From the NCBI GenBank assembly GCA_027579435.1, contig JANBPK010000966.1:9701-53558 (forward strand): a stretch of DNA of 43,858 nucleotides, given 5' to 3'. A model generated the notes under the pieces. The model searched no databases. It worked only from the letters and a program-made list of their open reading frames with translations, and was not told where the DNA came from. Position 1 is the first letter of the stretch. Each line of letters begins with the position of its first letter. The DNA is from Candolleomyces eurysporus (Eukaryota > Basidiomycota > Agaricomycetes > Agaricales > Psathyrellaceae). Made by a program: the position numbers and the translations under genes. This document shows positions 1-11,458 of the stretch, piece by piece.

Positions 1-925
1 GNNNACCCTCCGCTATCCTGCATCCTGCAAACCAAGTGACTAACGCCTAACTGCACGAGGCCGGTCCTCGTATCTACATCTACGTATTACTTATCTCTAA
101 GCCTCGCCTAGACCAAGCTGGCATCTTGCATGCATTACAAACTGGCTCTCGTGCGGGGGCAGATCTATCGCACAAGGTCGGTTAACTGCAGCTGACGCTT
201 GAGTAAAACATACCCGAGTACCCCACTTCTTGTTGCCGAGCTGAGCCCGATGTCAGATGTCCCCAGCTCAGCGCCCGAGTATCCTGGTCAGCTGAACAAA
301 AATCCAAGGAGAGCTAAAAGCATCGCATTTATTGTCTAGAGGAATAACGGGTACCTAAGAACACATACAACACAACCGAGGACTACATAATAATGATAAA
401 AGTATCAGGGAGAGGGCGCCAGCTCCCGACATATGTGCAGATAGATCTAGGGGAAGGCAGAGAAACTAAACTAGGGGAGCGCGCGAGAGGGGGAGGTGAT
501 GATCGAGAGCGGGTGCAGTGAGGAGAAGGCTTGTGAATGACACTCTTCTTCTCAACCTCCACTTGAGCTCAAGATGAAAGAAAGGTGATGAAGCGCGGAA
601 ATTGTAATGTATATGCATACAAGGCCCAAGTAATGAATCGAGGCTACGAATATGATGAATAAAATACGATACTATGCATGTACAGTAAGGTTGAGGATGC
701 AAGTAGTAGTACACTGAATGGTCGCAATGATGGATGTTGGTACATTGTACAAGGATGCAGACCAATGAAAAAAAAANTGATATCGCAATGCGAAGGGTAT
801 TATGACTGCGATGAAGAGAAGAGACACAAATACAACAGTGAAGAAAGTCCAATGGGAGGGATATGCCCAAAGAGAAAGAGTACCCAGAGAGGACAAAAAA
901 GAAAAAGAAACAACCCGGAAGAGGA
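1..925. other. Scaffold edge and 3' flank, no gene seen
   Basis: The window opens with an ambiguous gnnn, which suggests a contig or scaffold edge. Open frames here on both strands are short, contain an N at 777 after an A run, and show no family signature. The right part (about 600-925) is presumably the 3' untranslated and termination region of the minus-strand gene whose stop codon is at 926-928. Confidence 0.4.
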
Positions 926-3474
926 TCACACGACGACTGGAACAGGCCCTCTAGACAACTTACTCGGGCCGACACCCTCATACGCAACACCCACCACTCG
1001 ATCTCTACCCCCGCCTATGCTCATCTCTCTGCCACGTCCTTCCCACCTCAGACCGTTCTGCCAGAGGACGTTCTGCAACGCTCTCAACCGAAGGTGGGCC
1101 GGATTGCCAACACTCCGGATCCTCCACGAGATCCCTCTCACCGTACCCCTCGAACACGAGTTGAGGTTGAGGCTGTAATCCGGAGTTTCGGATGAGCCCT
1201 CCTGATCCGGGTACGTGGTATGGATGTGTGAGAAGGCATTGAATCTGAAAGGACTGCGGGTCGGAGCAGGGATTGGTTTGAAGTGAAGTTCGTATGGGAG
1301 AGGACTGGGCAAAACCGTACTCGGTGTCTGATGAGGGGAGTACGGGGACCCAAGAGGAATCTCGAGGAACTTCCTGCCTTTGGCTGCTGGCGTCGACGCC
1401 GGAGCCGCATGTCGACATCCCTCTACAACTGCACCATTCGACGCCTTCTGCTGATCACCAGTCGCGGCATCATCGTTCTCTTGACCCGATCCCTTGGCTG
1501 CAGCGCATGAACAACACGACTTGACACCTAAAAANCTTCGCCACGTCTTTGGGCGACACGCGATAACCAACAGGTTTCATCCGCCCCTTCGTCTTCCTAA
1601 TCTTCGCCTTCTCATTTATACTCTCTGCTCTTCCTCCCGCCCTCCCATACACATCCCCCTCCGCTCTCACAACCCGCACAATCTTAACACCCTTCGCTCT
1701 ATCATATTCATACACCACCTCCCGCTCCTCCCATCTATCGCCATCGCAAGAAGCGGCGACGCTGAACATCGCGGCAGTAACGTACGCCTGTTGGAAGCCC
1801 TTCGCCAGCTCAACCAGTGAAGAGACGCTCGCCGAGACGGTCTGAGACATGTTGTTCAACAAAGAGGCAGTCATATTCGGGGTGGCGGAAGTCCGCGTCG
1901 GGCGTCGGATTCTGATACCGCCTAGCACGGACTCGAGCGACGTTGAATATGGCTTAGGAGGGGGAGGAAGTGGGATCGTGGACTCGTCCGACTCGAAGAA
2001 AAGAGGACTATCGGTGATGCTGACGGGGGTGAGGTGGTCGTGTTGACATCGACAGCGTTTCTCATCAAAGCTAGTCTGCCGCTTGATGGATCGCGGTGGC
2101 GATGTGAGGGCTGTAGAGAGCCATGAACCGCGGCGAGAAGGACTGGATGACGATGTACTAGTCTTGAACCAGCTTGATCGGCGAGAGGGCGATGTCGAAG
2201 GTGATGTACCAGCCGATGATACTGATGCACTGCTTGCAAAGGACAGCCACGAGCTCGGCCTAGAGCCAGTAGACGACGACGGTGAGGAAGATGCGATGGA
2301 TGAGGTAGGGGAGGTCGGCGAGGAGAGATCAGTGGAGGATGCAGAAGGCGACCGGCGGCACTCCGAGCAGCCACCATACACTCGAGGAGTGACAACGGCC
2401 TTGCCCTTGCCCTTTGATCTTCTCCGGTCCTCCTCGGTGGAGACGGGGTGAATCAGAAGGCTTTGCAGAAGATCCGACTCTCTGCGTTGCCTGACTTGAC
2501 TGTGAGACACCGTGCTGGGACCCTTTGAATGGGATCTTGAACGGGCTCTGGAAGTGGCCGGGCTTTGGGTTCTTTGGGATCGCTCTTCGTTGGTAGGTGG
2601 AAAAAGTGGACCCTGCATGCTTTGAAGCACCTCGGTGAATGAGACAGAGCATGAGTCGTCAAAGGTGGGGGTGGGGAGGTGGTGGCGCTGATTAGATTTA
2701 GCCGGTGGGGGAGGTGGAGAAGACGGCTTCTGTCGACGCGGTCGAGGAGCGGGTGGTACGATCATGAAGTCATAGAGGAACGAAGCACGCTCTTCGTCGC
2801 TATCGCTGTCGCTGCTGTTCTGAGGTGGCCGGCGGCTGTGTGGCTGCTGTAAGGTGTAGCTGAGGACCCGGCGTTCGCCCCTGACCCGCGTTGTCCTGAG
2901 TTGAAAGAGACGGGCTTCTGTCTGCTGACGGCGAATCTTCTGCTCTTGCTCTCGACGGCGACGACGCTCTTCCTCCTCGAACCGCTTCATCTCTCTCGAA
3001 CGCAGGACCTGCATGCGCTCCTCCCGCAAACGCCGCTTCTCTCGTGCCCACTTCTGTTCACACATGCGGAGTCGTTCTATGCGGCGATACTGCTCCACAC
3101 GTTCGGTCTCGAGGCGCTGCTGTTCGCGGATGGACTTCTCGTAGTACTCGTCGAGGACGAGGGTGCCGTGGGGGGNCGAAACAGAGGTCAAAGTCTTCGT
3201 CCTGGACCTCTGCGATGCGGGGGTCGTTGTCGTCGGTGACATGGATGCCCTTGAGTCTGAGGAGGAGGATCTTTGCGGTGTGGATATCNTCGTGTGCGTA
3301 TGCGACGTGTACCTGGTCCTCGAGCGACTGGGTGGGGTCGTCGTCGTACGGCATGCTGTCGTCGGAGTCGGGGGAGGTGGAGGGCGACGGGCGGAGGAAG
3401 GAGACACGACGCTCGCGAGAGGCGTTGCGGGCGATGGCGGTCTGGGAGACCTGACGTGACCTGCCTCTGTTCAT
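926..3474 (-). CDS. Large coiled-coil, Ser-rich protein of unknown function
   Basis: I do not recognise the family. The gene starts at ATG 3474 and ends with TGA at 926-928. The frame is broken at N 3176 and N 1535. Skipping both gives one continuous frame of 849 codons (848 residues) with no intron. Seen in the protein: a short N-terminal basic stretch; an acidic helical segment (about residues 40-95) containing HVTDDNDPRIAEV; a long charged coiled coil (about 100-190) very rich in Arg and Glu; then a Ser/Pro/Thr low-complexity region with several RRxSW-like repeats; and a less biased C-terminal third. The far C-terminus contains LRLRALQNVLWQNGLRWEG, which looks ordered and could be the conserved core of a basidiomycete-specific protein. 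Ser-rich, phosphosite-like repeats suggest a cytoplasmic regulated scaffold, but this is inference only. N 3289 behaves as a substitution, not a frame break. Confidence 0.75.
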
Positions 3475-6400
3475 GTCGGGGAGAGGGGATGTCGAGTGGG
3501 AGGAGTGGATTGGTCATATATCAAACAACAACAATGCCTCGAGGCAGATCTCAGATCCGATCGCCAGATCTGCTTATCAGCCAATCACGCCTGCTCTCTC
3601 GGCCTTTCGTCGGAGTCCCAATTCCCGCCCTCCCGCACTGCCTTTTCCGACCCTCTCATTTTGCTTCCCTTTGCACCAGTAGGCAAGTGGCGCCCCGTCC
3701 ATGGAGCGCGCATTCGTCTGGTCTGCTCCTGCCTTTTGCGCTGCCCAATACACGTCCCTGGATTGCCACCTCTTATCACCATACATTCATATCTCAGGCT
3801 ATTTTCTGTTCATCAGCCTCGCCAAGCCACGACCTAGCAGCATCCACGAGCTGCAGCTCGGATATCTGTCCATCGGGGGAACAGCATCTCTGGACCACCT
3901 GGATCTCTGCTCTTGCCAGCTTCTTATTTTTGGATAGCGTGTATCTATCTACTTGCCCTGCGCGCTGCTTGCTTGGATCCGTGTTCCCAATCCCATCTAG
4001 CGTCTCCCTCGAGCAAATCACAATCCATAGACATGCCTTTTCAAATGTCCTTCACACCGTGGGTTCGGAACGCCACTCCCAAAATGTCCAAACTGCCCCG
4101 ATGACTTCAGTTCACGCGCCAGGGAAAAGTGCGCTTCCCCGGATCGATGCTCTTCTCGACGCGTCGGACCCTGTACTTTTTCGTTCATCTTTATAAATTG
4201 TCGACCTTTCGGACGGAAAAGGTGTGGATAGCGGCGTTGTCTTTTTGATTATCGGAAAAACATCACGCTGAGGTCAAGACTGGTCAAGACCATCATCGCC
4301 TGATTTCATGTAGACTTGCTGAAAAACTAGGAAAACTGGCCCTCGACCTCGGAAGAATGCGGCCGGACATTTGGACAGGTCCCTGCGCGGTCCAATTGTC
4401 ATTCAGCCACAGCCGCCTTCTGCAGTGAGCTCGTTTCGCTATCTGCTCCTTGTATCCCAAGGCCCGGTGGCAAACGACTTCGGGAAACCGTCGGCTGAAG
4501 CTTAGGTCTGGAATGCATACACACTCTCTAAACTGGTGAGCATGAATGTACTCGCTCACACAGATTCGGCCCCTTGATCTACTTGAATTCTCATGAATGA
4601 GAGCTTTTCTATCCCCACGAGCACCCACCCCGACTTAAATGCCTCGGGTTGACGTTTATGTTACCAACAACTACCCCTGTCATTCTTCGAGGAGGCGGAG
4701 GAGACTGTCAATGAGATGCGGATTTAACAGTTTGGTGGCATAGAAGCTTGTGGGTCCATGGCTGTCCCACATACCAGTTGGTAAGGGGCTGGAGTGGTGC
4801 CAACACCGCGTCTACTACACAGAATTGACCTGTCATACTTGGAAAGCAACGATCTCTTGATTTTACAGCGACAAGGACTCATAACTCTGCTACCCGTGCA
4901 TGGCGGCCGAGCGCCTCCACCTTTCCCATCACCTTGCAATCTTCAGCCCTCCGTCCATAGGCTAGTCCAGAAGGGAGCGAGGAAATCGCAAAACCGTTGC
5001 ATTGGCTCTTGGCGCATTACCTTCGCAACTGAATAAAGGCCGTACCAGAACCACACTAGGCTCAACATAGACAGTGAATGTCAACGAGAAATTAACGGCA
5101 TGGGAAGGCGCTTTGTGAACATCATGCTATCCTTGGGCATATAAGGAAGGCCGACCTGTACGAAAGGAAGCAGGTCTATCCGTCTTTCAACTTCCTACAT
5201 CTACCAGAGTATTCACTATCCGCTCGGGATTAAGTATAGCAATCGCCAGGTCCTGCTATATTGGAACGACATACAGATACCTCGAGAGTTTAAGGTTGGT
5301 GAGAGTGCGATCCGAGTCGCGGAGGTATACCGACACTTCTCACAGCTCGTGGTCGAGGTTCCAATCGGCCTCCGAGTGGATAAGTCTCCAAACGACATCC
5401 TGGGCCATAGTAATGCCCCAATGCTATATGCACTACTGTACATATACAACTGAGGAGACCAGTGTGTATATATAGACAGCAGCATCACAGCAGTGCCTGA
5501 CATATGGAAATGTCATGGGAGAGTTACGTTGGATTTCATCTCNTACTAGGTGTAAACCTGGTTACTACAAACACCTACATAGATTGATAAGAGCTCATTA
5601 CTGGGATCCATAGATCGAAATGACACCGTCAAGATCGGAGTGAACACACCTTTCAAACCCGGCTCTAACCTGACCCTATCAGCGCTCTGTCAGTNAGTGC
5701 TCTCTAATCCAGCGGACATTATAGAAGTCTTATATTACTCGGGTACAAGTATAAGCCAGCATTCCATATTCTATTGGCCTGCTCTTGTGTGTCTGGTTAA
5801 GCCAATAGGCAACCCCGCCCCGATGCGCCCTCCGTTATTTTTGGAACTCTCGCTGTCCGTTTAAAGAAGGTGAACTATCATAAGAGGCATATGATCGGGC
5901 AGAGCCTCCCCGCGCTCCGTCATGTGGACGATAGATCGTCCGGCCGCTCCATAAGAGGCTACGTATCGCCCCACGCCGATTCCATGGCTGCCGTCCCCAT
6001 ATCTCTCCTTGGTCACTCGAGGTCGAGGCCCATACTTGGTNGGTATATGGAAATTTTAGCCCCTGAAGTGCACTTCGAGCCACCGTTATCCACCATGACG
6101 TCGTTTTCCATGTGCATCTCCGTGGAGAGAAAGAGAGTCGGAATTCATTTTTTCACTTGGACCCATGCTGCGAATTGGGTAGGAATGGAATGCATGGTCA
6201 TACCGGATGTTGACCACGAGCATTCAGAGCAGACCCACATGAGGTCAAAAAACGGACAGGTCACGGTCTCGACTTACCAATGTGTAGTGCGCCACACTGT
6301 TCTNGCGCAGCCGCCACNGCCTGTCCAGCCAATTTTAACTAGGCAATTCAATGGCGTANAGGACGCTATTCCGTACTGCGTGTGGCAAATGACACCATTG

Positions 6401-8102
6401 GCCTCAATGTTAAGCCGCTATCGTGACTTTGGGACAGGAGAGGCTTTTGGGTCTACCTATCAGTGAATTGGAGGACCTACTACAGTTCCGAACAACTCAC
6501 GGAGCTCAGGAGAGATATCGAAATGGGGGTGAGCGTGTCGTAATTAGCTATGCCGCAAAGAGTGTATTAACGATCGATTAAGCTCCAAGTCACCAAAGCT
6601 GGACCTATTCTTCAGGAGCTATGCAGCGGGAAGACAATTGATTTCCAAGTGAAGTTTAGCTTTGTGTGCGAAGGCAGCAGATGAATGAATCCGGCGACCC
6701 TCTTTTCTAAACATACAAATGGGTGTCAAGCGGGCGTGGGTGGTTCTTTCATGATATGCTTGGCTTAAAATAACCCGCCCGAGGTAGACGTTAGGAAGGA
6801 CTACCTTTTTGCCTTCTCCAAATCCGTAAGGTGCTGATCGAAGNTGATGTTTCCGAAACATAAGATTCCTAGAACCAGTGCTGATAGATTCGTTGAAACG
6901 NCTTAAAGGAAGTACTTCGTGATAGCGATGACTGCCAACGGATCCATGGTGGACGCTCTGAGCTTCACCAATATGGTCAAGCGAAAGAGGCGCCCACGCC
7001 TTGAGATATGAACCTCGTTCCTGAAAGGTGTGTTGGTCCAATAAAGGAAAATCGTGCCCGGCGGATCGCCCGACCGGACATTGGTCGGTCAAGTCGTGGT
7101 CGCGAAGTGGCAACAGACTGCCGACTTGAGAGGCTTCATCTGTGCCACAGCTTATCAGACGTACCCGCCCCGTACGACATCCTTTCAACCTTTATCTCAA
7201 TTGAATGTGCAATCTCTTGCCCGCCATACCNCCGGGCCCCGAGCCAAGATGACTTTTATGAATGCGGGCAAGTGACTCCAGAATAGTGGGACTGAGAACA
7301 AGGGTACAAACCNGGGCGGGGGCTCAGCCATCGGATTTGTTCAATCCGATGGATAGGCTTTGAAGAAGGACNCTATCTTCAAGCTCCTGAGGAATCGGAT
7401 TAACAAAGTAGCTGTATGACTCTGGATCCTGTCAGCAGCAAAGGAGGCTCTAACAAAAAACTAGATATGTAACAAACGNACCATGACTGTCTTTGACTCG
7501 CTTTACAGTCTCCGTATGGCTCTCAGTCCCGGGCTACCGTTGCCTCGAGGCCATGGAAGTTGGGTAGGAGGACCCAAGGCTTCCACCGTTGGACGACATG
7601 CTGTGGCATCGACACAGTTCGTTGGCAGCCTCGTGTATCGTATCAGTAGATATCAACGAGATTGACAACTGATAAGAGTCGCNGGTACCCCAGTTGGTTC
7701 TACACATTCAAGGTAGCTGCGCCGAACACCCCAACCTAACCCGAGCGGAAGCTGACTGACCTTAGTAGCGAGACTGTTTCGCGCAGATTGCCGATTGAAA
7801 GCACCGCTGTCATAGACTGACCTCGCTGTTGAGGTCCAAAAAGGAATCTACCATGATTAACAAAGTATAGAGTTGCACTACCCCGAGTATCCGGTGCAGA
7901 CCCACGTTGCGGACCATTGCTCATATCCAAACATTAATGGGTGACGGAGCCCAAGTGCTGAAACTGTCCGTTGTGAAGAAACCCGATGCTAGAGCACGAA
8001 AAANGGCGGCACAAAAAGATTATTGAAAATCTCGATCCAATTGTCCAGGGTATATCGAGGTACCTGTATTCAGTTCACAATCGCAAGGCTACAGGACAAA
8101 GG
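3475..8102. other. Gene-poor stretch of 4.6 kb, no gene supported
   Basis: The first several hundred bases must contain the promoter of the minus-strand gene that starts at 3474. Beyond that I see only unconnected open frames of 60-200 codons (for example 5870-6466 on plus and 6619-7188 on minus). They have many N, no family motif, no consistent splice sites and often non-ATG starts. The high number of N (about 14 between 5500 and 8010) suggests divergent or repeated sequence. A decayed transposon is possible, but I found no terminal repeats, reverse transcriptase or transposase motif by eye. Confidence 0.4.
7554..7585. repeat. Imperfect inverted repeat (hairpin)
   Basis: TGGAAG-TTGGGT is followed by a 6-base loop and then ACCCAA, two unpaired bases and CTTCCA, giving a 12-bp stem with one bulge. 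It lies in the gene-poor region and its role is unknown. It may be part of a decayed repeat or a chance palindrome. Confidence 0.4.
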
Positions 8103-9463
8103 TCACCAAAAGCGAAACTTGGATTTATTCTGCTTTTTCTCCTTGGGGTCATCGGGTCCATCCTTGTCTTCGGCCGCCTCCTCCTCCGCTTTTTGTGCTT
8201 TCTCAGCCGCGAGCATTTCCTCTGGAGTTGGTGAAAGAATTGGCCCGTAGATAACTCCCGCATCCCACGCCATTGGTAGGAGAGCGACCGGAAGCAACCA
8301 AGTAGCCGACAGGACAACTCCGTTGCCTATTATCCCGTTATAATGAGTGACGGAACGGAGATGTGACATCATGAATACACACCTTCGTCTAGAGCCCGAA
8401 TCCTATCCCAACTCCATGCCACGAAGACGCCGACATAACCAGCGAGTGGTGCTAGTGTTTTCAGCATCTTCAGAGCTGGCCGAAACTGTGGTGGGACGAG
8501 CAACGTCGGGATCTTGTCCACCAGCCACTTCAAAGCACTGGTAACCATCGCGGCACGAGTCGCAGTCTTGACAGAAGAGGCGCCCAGCTTCTGCATTACT
8601 GGTGGAGGCAAATACAATCTGTATCCCCACCAGGTCGTAAGGACCGATAATTCAGTTGTCGACGGCACCCAGACACGCGTCTCCGCGGTCGGTTGTGGCT
8701 CCGGGGCAGNCGTTGTTGCCCCAGTTGCCGGTGTTGGCGATACTTCAGCAATGGGTTCCGACTCCGCCAGGCAGACTTGCGAATCAGCTTTGGGTTCCAA
8801 AGGGGCGTACATCATAACCCCTCCTTCCTCNCCCTCCACGGGGGACGCGACATTCTTCCCGCTACTGTCGCCCTTGNCATTGTTATCCTTCCGTAATCCA
8901 GCAAGGATATTCCAAACACTAGGGCGACCCTTTTCTTTCCCATCTGCTCCTGACTCCCCATTCATGACATCTTCAGAGGAGAGCAATTTCACGAGCCCTG
9001 GATCTAGGTCTGGCGGAACAGGTGGGGATGATGGCTCGGCCTTGCTGGTCGCAGCACTGCTTGCCTCGACGGGGGGCGTGGTAGCTTGACTGGCCATTCC
9101 GGGGATAGGAAGCGACTCTAGCAGCGCTTGCAACATCCGCGCAAACGTGACCGGCTCAACAGATGCTTCCGCAGTACTGGATGCANCTTGCGGTAGGTCG
9201 TCATTNGCAACTGGNTGAGGGTCCAANTGCGAGGATTGAGCAGGCTCTTGCACGNTCGGTGAGGNTGTGGATGGGGGATTCGATGAGGNTTGNAAATCTT
9301 CTACATTCCACGAAGGTGGTGGAAATACGGTCTTTGGACGCTTACTTCGACTTTGGACGAGCGATCCTGTAAACGACTTGAACCGCGCGACTGCCTTTAG
9401 TTTCGCTGTTGGAAGCTGGGGAGCCTGTGAAGNTGGCTCTGGGACGGTGACCTTCGACGACAT
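8103..9463 (-). CDS. Conserved hypothetical membrane-associated protein
   Basis: Two exons, 9463-8383 and 8326-8103, are separated by a 56-nt GT..AG intron. The spliced frame is 435 codons (434 residues). I chose ATG 9463; the frame is open further upstream, but only with a TTG. The N-terminal half (to about residue 250) is disordered and rich in Pro, Ser and Ala, and carries many in-frame N. The C-terminal part is well ordered: a Trp/Tyr-rich segment WWGYRLYLPPPVMQKLG, then hydrophobic stretches around LAPLAGYVGVFVAWSW and VVLSATWLLPVALLPMAW, probably two membrane or amphipathic helices. A highly charged Lys/Glu tail ends in KSKFRFW. The ordered part looks like a conserved fungal family of unknown function, possibly of an organelle membrane. 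No enzyme motif is visible. It lies 121 bp downstream of the F-box-like gene on the same strand. Confidence 0.7.
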
Positions 9464-9584
9464 GGGAGGGCTGTATGGGTTTCGTATGTGCTGGATAGGG
9501 TGTGGAGTTGTAGGAAGATAAATGGATGAGTGCAATTGTTATCGCCAAAGCAGCTGGAATGACTGTGATGTCAGCGCACAGCCA

Positions 9585-11278
9585 CTACACCACAGCNTAA
9601 TCCTTCCAAGTGGTCTGGGAAATGGAATGCCCACAGCCTGGAGGATGATCCTCAGATCCCTTGGACCCTGCGAAGCAGAGGGTGGGGACTGCGGAAGTGA
9701 ATTCTACCGGCATCGAAAACGCATCCATGTCATTTCGGTCAACCTTCTCCAAGCTGTGAAATGCTGCGNTTTGATCTTTGGGCCAGNCTCCCGATCCGCT
9801 TTCTGAGCCCGAGTCTTCACGAGCCTCGACAGTAAAGCGTACAATGCTGACACCGTTCTTCGCACTTTCTCTGAGTCTTGCCCTTGTTACATTGAGAACG
9901 GCGATACCTTCTGCCCAGCCTGCCTCGAATTCAGCCCGTATGGACGCATAGGTTTNAGGCCTGACGACAGACGAAACAGTCGTGCATAATGTCTTCAGGG
10001 ATGGCAAACACGGCAGGATGCGAGTTTTCGGTATTGNTAGCGGGGGGCCCTTTCGGGAAGCACCGGTGTCCCTAGCGCGAGGAGGTGAAGGTTTTCGNAG
10101 CGAGATAGTTGATGTTGCTAGTCCCCGTCTTCCTTTTCGTACANTTCGCGATTGCGGTAACTCCACAGGTACTCCATCGTTGGCTGCCAGTACTAACGCT
10201 TCCAACGACGCCTTGATGGCCTTTTCTCGTTCCCTGGCTCTTCGCACCCCGACTAGTGCACATCGTTTCCCCATNGCATTCCACTCTCCTTCTCGAAGNT
10301 CTCCACGGAGGACAGGACAATCGTCGAGGATTAAATGCTTCAATGTTTGGAATTGTGCAAGTATCATATCAACCTCTCCCTCCAAGACGTTACATGTGGA
10401 AAGATCCAAAATCTCGATGGCGGGAACTTGGAGGGGTTGGCCGTCACTATTGTATTGAGATGCAGTTGCTGGTAGGCATAAAGCCCTAGCAGCGGGTCGC
10501 CCGGGGATCCGAAGGCGGAAGGCTGTCAGAGGCTCAGCCATAGCAGGGGACCGCAACAAGATAGACATGACTGGGTCGATCTTGAAGAAGACAAGCGGCT
10601 GAGCGAAGGACTGCCGGTTCGCGAACGCCATGGTTGAGTCGATGGGGTCCTGCGTTATCGACAANGCAGAGATCTGGGAACTCGGCCATCGGGACAAAGC
10701 TGAGAGTACCGAGTCGAAGTATGCGCCCTGAAATGCATNGTTAGAGGAGGAAGGGANCGTGGACGAGAGCAAACACACTTTGAGAAATTGATAATAGTTT
10801 GCCTTCTGGACGCTGCAATTGGACGAGATTCAGAAGCGCCACGAATTGAATTGGTTTTGACTTACTACGGCCGAAAGCGCAAAGATAAATAGCGCAGACT
10901 TGGGAATGGTTTCTCGAACAGTTCTTCGAGATGCTCTGGTGCAAAGTTTTCGGGACCAATCCAGATGTCCANNGACTCGAGGTTCGGGAGAAGATTGATA
11001 ACGTTGAGGACGACNTTGGCGTCTACTGTCCAAGCGTGGATANACAGGGTTTGCACCCAAGTNCGCGCANGGTCCTCCTGCCGGAGTCGACGGTAGAGAT
11101 GGATNGCNTGGAGAGNGACTCTGATTNGAATTTGCCGGAAGATGGATTGTAAGGGAATCGGTGCAGAAGGAAACGTCCGAGTCAAGGATAAAACTGTGCT
11201 TTTAACGTCTTCGTCGGGTAGCTGCTCAANGATGGCNGCATAGAGTTCGCCAGGAAGGTCTCCAAGCAATGTCATCAT
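9585..11278 (-). CDS. F-box/LRR-like protein
   Basis: Two exons, 11278-10866 and 10812-9585, are joined across a 53-nt intron (donor gtaagt, acceptor ttgcag), giving 546 residues. The protein opens with LLGDLPGELY followed by an amphipathic region with DEDVKSTVLSLTRTF, the usual shape of an F-box that recruits SKP1 in SCF ubiquitin ligases. It is followed by leucine-rich segments such as LPSLKTLCTTV and QFQTLKHLILDDCPVL. This is the typical architecture of fungal F-box proteins, whose substrate is unpredictable. About two dozen N fall in the gene and nearly all keep the frame, so they look like polymorphic or unresolved bases. The last 40 residues read less naturally and the true C-terminus may be spliced differently. 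F-box assignment moderate, gene model good. Confidence 0.7.
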
Positions 11279-11458
11279 GGGAGAAAAGAGTCAAGAAAAC
11301 ATGTGGGCTCGATCACTGGCAAACCAAATAACAAAACACCCAACAATATCACTAAGAAGAGAAAAAAACTTGAAATAAATACCCATGAAGTGGTTGTACA
11401 AGGCTATAAACAAGTCAAGAAGATGATATATATACAGTGAGTATCGTCTGATCGGCTA

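Noticed and set aside
3273..4196. 307-codon plus-strand open frame
   Set aside because: Its first part is antisense to the well-supported gene at 926-3474 and the rest has no motif or splice continuation; GC-rich antisense artefact.
5870..6466. 198-codon plus-strand frame with several N
   Set aside because: No family motif, N-rich, no flanking exons or ATG context that convinces; could be a relic but not supportable as a gene.
6619..7188. 189-codon minus-strand frame
   Set aside because: No recognisable domain and overlaps other equally good random frames; kept only as part of the gene-poor region.
7736..7924. Short minus-strand frame starting MSNGPQRGSAPDTRG with a nearby GT donor
   Set aside because: Too short, no downstream exon found with a matching frame.
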